Part shown: positions 57,701-64,000 of the stretch, in pieces
How the letters are laid out: each line of letters begins with the position of its first letter
Numbering within the stretch: the stretch's first letter is position 1
Source of the DNA: Mytilus edulis
Taxonomy: Eukaryota; Mollusca; Bivalvia; Mytilida; Mytilidae
Direction of reading: 5' to 3'
NCBI RefSeq assembly: GCF_963676685.1
Contig: NC_092354.1
Location: 12,902,746 to 12,966,745, forward strand
Length of the DNA stretch: 64,000 nt
The notes under the pieces: model-generated
The model's database searches: none
The model's input: the letters and a program-made list of their open reading frames with translations, nothing else
Told to the model about the DNA's origin: nothing
Position numbers and translations under genes: made by a program

Positions 57701-59132
57701 TACCACACAATACACAACCCATGTATACCTACACAGTCCAGTTGTCCTCTAAAATGTGAGGAATTTGTCAGAGGTGGCAGCGGATGTGAGTTTTGCATGT
57801 GTGCTAAGGTACACCATGAATCTAGTACTACACAAGGTAAGACAGCGTGCAAAAAAAAAAATAACAAAACTACCTAACTCCGAGAAAAAATCAAAACAGA
57901 AAGTCTTTTATCAAAACTCAAACCCATCAAACGAATGGATAACAAATGTCATATTCCTGACTTGGTATAGATAAATGAAGGCAACAGCAGTATACCGTTG
58001 TTCGAAAAGCAATTTTGTATGTAGAAAATGGTGGATTAAACCTGTTTTTTTTTATCTAGATATGTCACTTGTATGACTGTCGCGCAAATGAAAAGGGTAC
58101 TACAAAATATTAACATGCAGAAAGAGCTACCAGCTATAAGTTTGGACACGTAAAATATAGTTCTTTTCTCTAAAATATTAACACATTTTGACACTTGCGT
58201 TGTATAACATGTATCTATCAATATACTCAGTAAAAGAGCGAATAATGAAGAGGTGAAATGAACTCAATGTAACATTAGTCATTAGTAGACAAAACGTTGG
58301 CCAGTAGATTTGAGATGTTCAAAAGGCAACTGCATTTTTATAATACTGATATCAAAATGGATATATACCACTGACACAGACGTTTCTACTCTGTTGTATT
58401 TAATCAAATACACCTACACGCATGAAGACAAGCAAAAAGTCCTTTCCGTCGTGCTAGAAGCAAAATATGATGGGACCAGAACCATAAAACAAACAGTGGA
58501 GCTGACTTAACCCAAAATGACTAAGCCAAAAGAAAAACTCAACAACTTTTATTTTATATTAACTGTTTCTCGTCGCGGAATCAGTAATTTTTGATTATCA
58601 TGACGAGTCGGGTAATCTCGGGACGGAACACAATTCAACTGAACGGTACTAATATTGATGGGTAATATTAAAGTTCTAACGTATCAAAGGCAAAAACTAA
58701 TTCGTATTTCATTTTTACTTACTAGTATCATAAAAAAAATGAAGATGTGGTATTATTGCCAATGTCATGAGCAAACTCTCCACCAGAGACCACATAACAT
58801 AGAAGTTAACAGCTATAGATTACTGTACGGCCTTCTACAGTGCGTAAAACCCATACCGCGTAGTACGCTATAAAAGGCCAGATGCAAAATGACATAACGT
58901 TTCGCACTTTATTATTTAAGCACCTACAACAACAACACAAGCACAGACGACCACAATTCAGACGACGACCCAAACACCATCCCCTACAACCATGGGTACT
59001 ACAGTCAGTCAAGACTGTATCATAGCCAGACAGATATGTAGCGCTAAATGTAACGGCAAATATCTGGTAGATCCCTCGGATTGTACCTTCTGCATATGCA
59101 AGAGTGAGATTCACAACAGGCTGGGGAGATAG
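54683..59132 (+). CDS. Gene C: secreted protein with three antistasin-like domains (4 exons, 189 aa)
   Basis: Exons 54683-54719, 56184-56348, 57681-57836 and 58921-59132 join in frame (570 coding bases), all junctions phase 1. Signal peptide, then one domain per exon and a Thr-rich stalk before the last. The third exon can instead be a first exon: an in-frame ATG at 57629 supplies its own signal peptide, giving a 139-aa product from the last two exons. The locus may therefore be one gene with two starts or two adjacent genes. Confidence 0.65.
54885..54970 (-). repeat. Dispersed repeat R3, reversed partial copy
   Basis: GCGTCACTCATGAGTC and GACAAAACGCGTGTCTGGC. Confidence 0.55.
55260..55400 (+). 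repeat. Dispersed repeat R6
   Basis: GGCAACAGTAGAAAACCGC, AATCGATTGAGAGAGAAAAA and AACCGAGGGAAACCC, shared with 59600-59885 and partly 57890-58085. Confidence 0.55.
55690..56015 (+). repeat. SINE-like repeat R2 in intron 1 of gene C
   Basis: GTTGGGCATCCGTTTTGC, GGATGTTAAATCCGATG and the tail CAATCAATCAAACAATCAAT. Confidence 0.65.
56184..56348 (+). CDS. Gene C exon 2: antistasin-like domain 1
   Basis: Acceptor CTTGTTTTCGTAG, donor GGAG|GTTTGT, phase 1. Gly-rich lead with two extra cysteines (VCSVQC), then C-x6-C-x3-C-x9-C-x2-C-x-C with loop KTYEKDGSG. Confidence 0.8.
56395..56650 (+). repeat. Dispersed repeat R4 in intron 2 of gene C
   Basis: GGTATGAGTGCCAATGAGAC, CGGTCTTCAACACGGAGCC and GCAAGCTATAAAGGGTCCC, shared with 36545-36790. 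Confidence 0.65.
57460..57606 (-). repeat. Retroelement tail R1, minus-strand copy just upstream of gene C exon 3
   Basis: Reversed CATTCTCAGT, TTGTTGTCTCTTTGACAC, GCTCTTTGGTCGGG and TACGCCTCCTGGTGC wording. It ends 23 bp before the ATG at 57629. Confidence 0.65.
57629..57836 (+). CDS. Gene C exon 3 / alternative first exon: antistasin-like domain 2
   Basis: From the ATG the frame reads a clear signal peptide (MHLNFYLLLILATAVLTG) straight into the domain. From the acceptor GTGTTAACAG at 57680 it reads as a phase-1 internal exon (57681-57836). Both use the same frame and the same phase-1 donor (CAAG|GTAAGA). Domain C-x6-C-x3-C-x9-C-x2-C-x-C with loop EEFVRGGSG. Confidence 0.75.
58921..59132 (+). 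CDS. Gene C exon 4: Thr-rich stalk and terminal antistasin-like domain 3
   Basis: Acceptor TTTATTATTTAAG, phase 1. About 30 residues dominated by Thr, Gln and Pro (TTTTQAQTTTIQTTT), a likely O-glycosylated stalk, then C-x6-C-x3-C-x10-C-x2-C-x-C with loop NGKYLVDPSD. The frame ends at TAG, which is followed directly by GTAAG, so a donor overlaps the stop. Confidence 0.8.
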
Positions 59133-59384
59133 GTAAGATTATTTAAAACTGGTGTAAAATTGACACGTATAGTAAATTATTTGTTTATTGATTGCGTGTT
59201 GGTGTTTAACGCTTCTCGTAACACTAAGGACTACCGATATTTTGTTTAGTTTTTGTTGAGGTGGAAGCCGGAGTTTAACGAACATGGGCAGGTCAACACT
59301 AAACTCATCATAGATACCAGGATTGAAATTTAATATTTATGCCAGACGCGCACAATCCTAATCGGTGAAGATCGGAGTCGAACG

Positions 59385-59492
59385 AACCTTTTCACGAGTT
59401 GAATTCGAATTAGCAAGCGCATTATCAGTGTTGATAGAATAATTATACCTATACAAGAATTATTGAGACCACCTGGGCACAGAGGCCCCCAG
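59385..59492 (-). repeat. Decayed tRNA-derived SINE head
   Basis: On the minus strand GGGGGCCTCTGTGCCCAGGT, then after about 70 bp an AATTCGAATTCAACTC resembling a worn B box. Related to the better copy at 40350-40492. Confidence 0.35.
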
Positions 59493-59599
59493 GTAAATAA
59501 GTGAACAAAAGATCAAGTGTATTATTGTGCGATTTGCCATTCATTTGAATTTTATGTTTCGCTTGTGTGTATGACTCCTTTTATTGTTCAACAGACATT

Positions 59600-59885
59600 T
59601 TCAAACGGTTTAGCATGTTAAATAAAGGCAACCGTAGAATACCGGTGTTCAAAAGGCATAAGTCGATTGAGAAAAAAACAATTCCAGGTTACAAACCCAA
59701 ACCGAGGGATACACATCAACTAAAAGAGAAAACAAAGGAACAACAGGACTACCGAAGTTCAACAAAAACAAACACCAACACACATTGAAACGAAATATTA
59801 AATAACAACTGTCAAATTCCAGAATTGGTATAGGACATTTTAGAGAGAAAATGGTGGAGTGAACCTGGTTTAATGGCATGCCAAA
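59600..59885 (+). repeat. Dispersed repeat R6, long copy
   Basis: AATAAAGGCAACCGTAGAAT to GAAAATGGTGGAGTGAACC; the open frames within it are repeat by-products. Confidence 0.6.
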
Positions 59886-60969
59886 TATCCCGCTTTATGA
59901 CAATGATATAAAAAAATATCCATAAAACACTACGTGACAGAAATACACACAACAACATTTATAACAGAGTTAAACAATTAAACGTTTAAGAATACAATGC
60001 ATTCTGGGGAAATATTTTCAAAAGCATACATTAAAACGTTTGTATTTGGTAAAGACGTCGACACAATAGAAATGTTAAAATGTTATCATGTGACTTCATT
60101 TTGGAGTACGAAAAATGAAATGAAACTTATCCTGAAACAGACGTTTTGACTTCTAAACCAATAATAACTTTTTGTTACTTTATAGAATAACAGCTGTTAC
60201 AGACTTTGGTCAAAGAAGCAGAATTTGAAATAAAACTTTTCTCATAAACTCATACATATTTTGTATTCATTATAATGACAAACTTATTTTGCTACTGTGT
60301 GTCATTTATTACTCGATTTATTTCACTTCACTGGGTTCGCTCATAATAAACCAGTCCATCTGTAGATAGGTGTTTTAGAATAAACTCATCAATGAAGTGT
60401 TCAGTCATTGTTTTGTAAATTCATTTGATGACACTGATCAGTAATAATTATAACGGCACTCATCCTTATCACACACATCTTAAAATAGACTGTCCTTATG
60501 CAAACTAAAACATAAGCTCCGCCCGATCAGTTGAAATAACATTGGTAATAACAAATTTAAAAAAGATTCCTTAAAGTTGTGACATGGTGAACTATCATTT
60601 TTCCAGGAAGAATGTGGATTACCTGTCTTTACATACAACTTTGAACATAAGGAACTCCATAGAATGAACAAAACGCAGCTTTTAGAGACAAACATGTTGA
60701 ATACACATATTATTTTGCTCAAATGAGTTTATCCTTAAATTTGATTTAATTTAATTCGATTGATTCTTTAATAAATATAACGTAATTGTTTATTCATTAA
60801 GCCTTCATGTTAAACCTTGGTTTCTAACATGCTTCATATCATTATCAGGTTGAAGAAAATCATAATCCTTGGTCACTGTTTTTGTTGGGTTCCTTTCTCT
60901 TCTTTAGTGGACTTATCTTTGTCTGTCATGGTGTTGTATGTTTGATGCTTCGACTTGTTTTTTCCACCC

Positions 60970-61345
60970 AATAGTGACTGGTGAAAAGAAAATGGGAACT
61001 CCTGGTCTTCTTCCGACTGGCAGTATAACCCTTGTCAAAGTAGGTTATGATGTTTCCCTGTGCATGATGTATACATAAGCAAACACGTCCAGCCAGAATT
61101 AAGAGGTTAAATTCGATGCCTCGTATAGAGACGGTCCCACGTGGTAACCTGTTTTATGGCTAAAATGCTGTCCCTATCTAATATACGCTAATTAGCCAGT
61201 TGCACTCCAAATTGCACGTGCTTCATTCGGTCTTTATTACAGAATCTATTTTATTTTAATTGTTGGTTTGTTCTGGTTCTAAACATCCATGAAATATTTG
61301 CCACTGGATGCTAGACAATTAACAATAAGTCAACCAATTAACCTA
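60970..61345 (+). repeat. SINE-like repeat R2, full-length but diverged
   Basis: Starts AGTGACTGGTGAAAAG, with TCTTCTTCCGACTGGCAG and GCCACTGGATGCTAGAC, and a worn CAACCAATTAACC tail. Confidence 0.6.
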
Positions 61346-61649
61346 TTTTGATTGTCTTCTACTATTCGGCTACTATGTCGATTGTCGCATACCAAAGTAT
61401 GATCGTGATCCATCGAGTCGTGGAGCTTTTTTCGGCACTTAATTATTAAGATCATGAACTGCTGGAGACAAGTAGCCGAAATTCCACTGTATTCATTTTA
61501 TTTACAGTATAAATATTTAATGCCCCATTTATGGGCATTATGTTTTCTGGTCCGTTCATCCGTCCGTCTGTCCCGCTACAGGTTAAAGTTTATGGTCTAG
61601 GTAGTTTTTGATGTAGTTGTAGTCCAATCAACTATGAACTTAGTATACA

Positions 61650-62245
61650 TTTATCAAAGGTACCAGGATTATAATTTAGTACGCCAGACGCGTGTTTCGT
61701 CTACATAAGACTCATCAGTGACGCTCATATCAAAATATTTATAAAGCCAAATAAGTACAAAGTTGAAGAGCATTGAGGATCCAAAATTCCCAAAAGTTGT
61801 GCCAAATACGGCTAAGGTAATCAATCTATGCCTGGGATAAGAAAATCCTTAATTTTTGGAAAAATTCAAAGTTTTGTAAACAGGAAATTTATAAAAATTA
61901 CCACATTATTGATATGATCTTTCTAATTTTGTTGCAAAATTAGAGTTTTGACCCCTATTTCACGGTCCACTGAACATAGAAAATGATAGTCCGATTGGGG
62001 CATCCGTGTACTATGGACACATTCCTGTTCTCTATTCTTTCATAGCGTCATCTAAAAAAACTCAACAAAGATACCAGGGTTATACTTTTGCACGACTGAC
62101 GTGCGTTTCAAAAGCCTCATCAATGACGCTTGAATCAAGAAAATTAATAGGACAAATTAAGTAAACAGTTGAGGATCAGTAAGTGCTAAAGCTTTCTAAG
62201 ATAGAAAATCCTTAGTATTTCGAACAACTGTTTTGTAAACAGTTC
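61650..62245 (+). repeat. Two dispersed R3 copies in tandem
   Basis: The first (61650-61925) matches 31785-32095 closely. The second (62065-62245) is diverged, with ATACCAGGGTTATACTTTTG and CGTGCGTTTCAAAAGCC. Confidence 0.6.
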
Positions 62246-62249
62246 ATAT

Positions 62250-64000
62250 TATTGGAGGAAGGTAATATCAATGAAAGTAAATTGAAAATAGTTTAACAGT
62301 TCAAGGAAATTGTTCATTTTTTATATTTAAATTTAAATACAATAACATATACCACAACGCTTCCCTGAAGAAAACGACATACTCTTTAAAACTAAAACTT
62401 GGCCAATGGGAAAGCAAACTCGCAAATAAACAAAATTAGACAGGTACTTTTAGACGAAGAACAACTTTTAACAAAGCATTGTCCTTTATTCTTGTTACTG
62501 TTCGTGTTATCAAGTGAAAAAAGGGATCTTGTGTCATGAATATATACACCCTACCACTATGCCAACAAGTGTTTATACAGCATGTCAAACTCTAATTCGT
62601 ACCAAGTCAAGAAAGCGATAGGTTAGACTTGATAATAGGTATAAAAAAGTAATACAAATAATGTCAATTTCTAGAAATAATAAAAACAGGCAAATAATAT
62701 TTAAAAGACAACTGTTTTACCTTTTGTGTAAATATAACAAAAAAGAAAATATATTCAACTTTATTCAGTTAACTTTTTTTCACAGTTGAATATAGGAAAC
62801 CAGAAAAAAGTCATTCAAAAAAATATATTTTACAACCTGTCAAAATGTTATAAGTTTATAATTGTAATCAACATTATAATTAGTAAATAACTTCAATTCA
62901 GTAATCAGAAATACAATGCTTTCACTAAATATGACATGTAATAAAAGTAATACATTCAAGTTGTTAAACATGTTAAACATAAATAAATATAAATAGGCGA
63001 TAAACAATAGTAAAGGAACTGCATGATTTGAAAAGATCAAGAACGGAGCGAAGACTCGATAAACGTCATATTATGTATTTCATGTACCAATTGCCATGGG
63101 AATCCCAATTCAGTCAACATGTCTCAATAGGCACTTCTCTGGTATCTTATGATCCAAGTCCCTGTCAAAAGTGAGTTGCAGACAGAACCATCACATCGGT
63201 CAACCAATGCACAATGGTGACTTTACACATAATATGTAGTCTTTGTCAGGCATTCGTCAACGAAACTCGTAATTCTGTTTACATATTGTTTCAATTTGTT
63301 TGAATGACACGAGATTCTAGATAGGAGACCACGAAATGTAAAGTTCGTGATCAAACAAAACAGTCTAAATCTTCTACGGTTGAATGTGTTTGGGGAAATT
63401 CCATCGTTACTTTATGTACAGTTTCTTCAACCAAATCATTTAACTCAGCCCGATTTGTTTGATTAGGACATATTTGACATTTGCGTTTCCTTATGGTATA
63501 TAAAAAGTAAAATACCAAAAATACCAAACTCCGTGGAAAATTCAAAACGTAAATTCCATAATCAAATGGCAAAATCAAAAAGTCAAATATTTTATATAGT
63601 TCACCTCTATTAAGCAAACAAATTGTCCTGTCAGGTCACCCCTACTTTATATGCTGTAAAAGCTATACATTTTGAACCGCAATCAAAACGTCACCGCTCT
63701 TATAAGTTAATTTTTTCTTGAGTCCAGAGTGCCTTTATATACAATTTTGACTTGTATACTTTTTAAGGAAAGAAAACTACAGTGTTATGTCAACGATTAA
63801 AATCTTTGTTCATATTCAGAGAGACAGACAACTTAAAAAAAGATCAAACTAAAAAAATGTATCAATTATACTAAAAAATATATTTTAATGGCTAAACTGA
63901 TTGGTCCTAAAGTAAACATGAAAGTTCTATATTCAAAACAAAATATCTGGGTCAATATTAACATGTCGTGTATTAGATACAAATGACGATATGTTATATA
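62250..64000. other. Right end of window, no gene supported
   Basis: AT-rich. A minus-strand open frame at 63351-63617 (88 codons) joins a hydrophobic stretch that I recognise as dispersed-repeat wording to a hydrophilic tail (NRAELNDLVEETVHKV). It could be a terminal exon of a gene lying beyond the window, but nothing decides it. Confidence 0.35.

Overview
The window looks like nuclear DNA of a marine bivalve, most probably a mussel (Mytilus-like). It is AT-rich, its genes are split by introns, and it carries several dispersed repeat families whose wording I recognise from mussel sequence. No search was run, so the assignment rests on recognition. There is no sign of bacterial organisation.

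Layout. 1-4.5 kb: a broken coiled-coil ORF, a duplicated dispersed repeat and a triplicated block with two small exon candidates. 4.6-9.3 kb: a truncated PIF/Harbinger transposase next to the 5' half of a DIRS-like retroelement on the minus strand, whose gag start abuts a 99-bp tandem array. 9.8-13.5 kb: a 522-bp higher-order tandem repeat. 14.47-20.47 kb: a 6.0-kb element with 28-bp terminal inverted repeats and one long minus-strand protein that joins a transposase-like region, an OTU/vertnin-like domain and a C-terminal SH3/Tudor-like region. 20.5-22.4 kb: a decayed integrase pseudogene between inverted clusters of a palindromic 20-mer, followed by a retroelement tail.

The host genes fill 22.9-59.1 kb. 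Three plus-strand paralogues can be assembled: gene A (6 exons, 364 aa), gene B (7 exons, 335 aa) and gene C (4 exons, 189 aa). Each opens with a short signal-peptide exon, and nearly every later exon carries one six-cysteine antistasin-like domain. Every junction is phase 1, so exons can be duplicated or skipped without breaking the frame. The products should be secreted multidomain proteins, possibly protease inhibitors, joined by Thr-rich or Gly/Met/Ser-rich linkers. Their introns hold TIR elements with TTA, TAA and TTAA target-site duplications, two truncated reverse-transcriptase elements, a 1-kb palindrome and many short repeats. A 54-bp minisatellite of about 43 copies separates genes A and B.

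The last 5 kb (59.1-64 kb) hold dispersed repeats and no gene I can support. The two most interesting objects are the 6-kb TIR element with the transposase-like/OTU/SH3-like protein and the phase-1 antistasin-like gene cluster.
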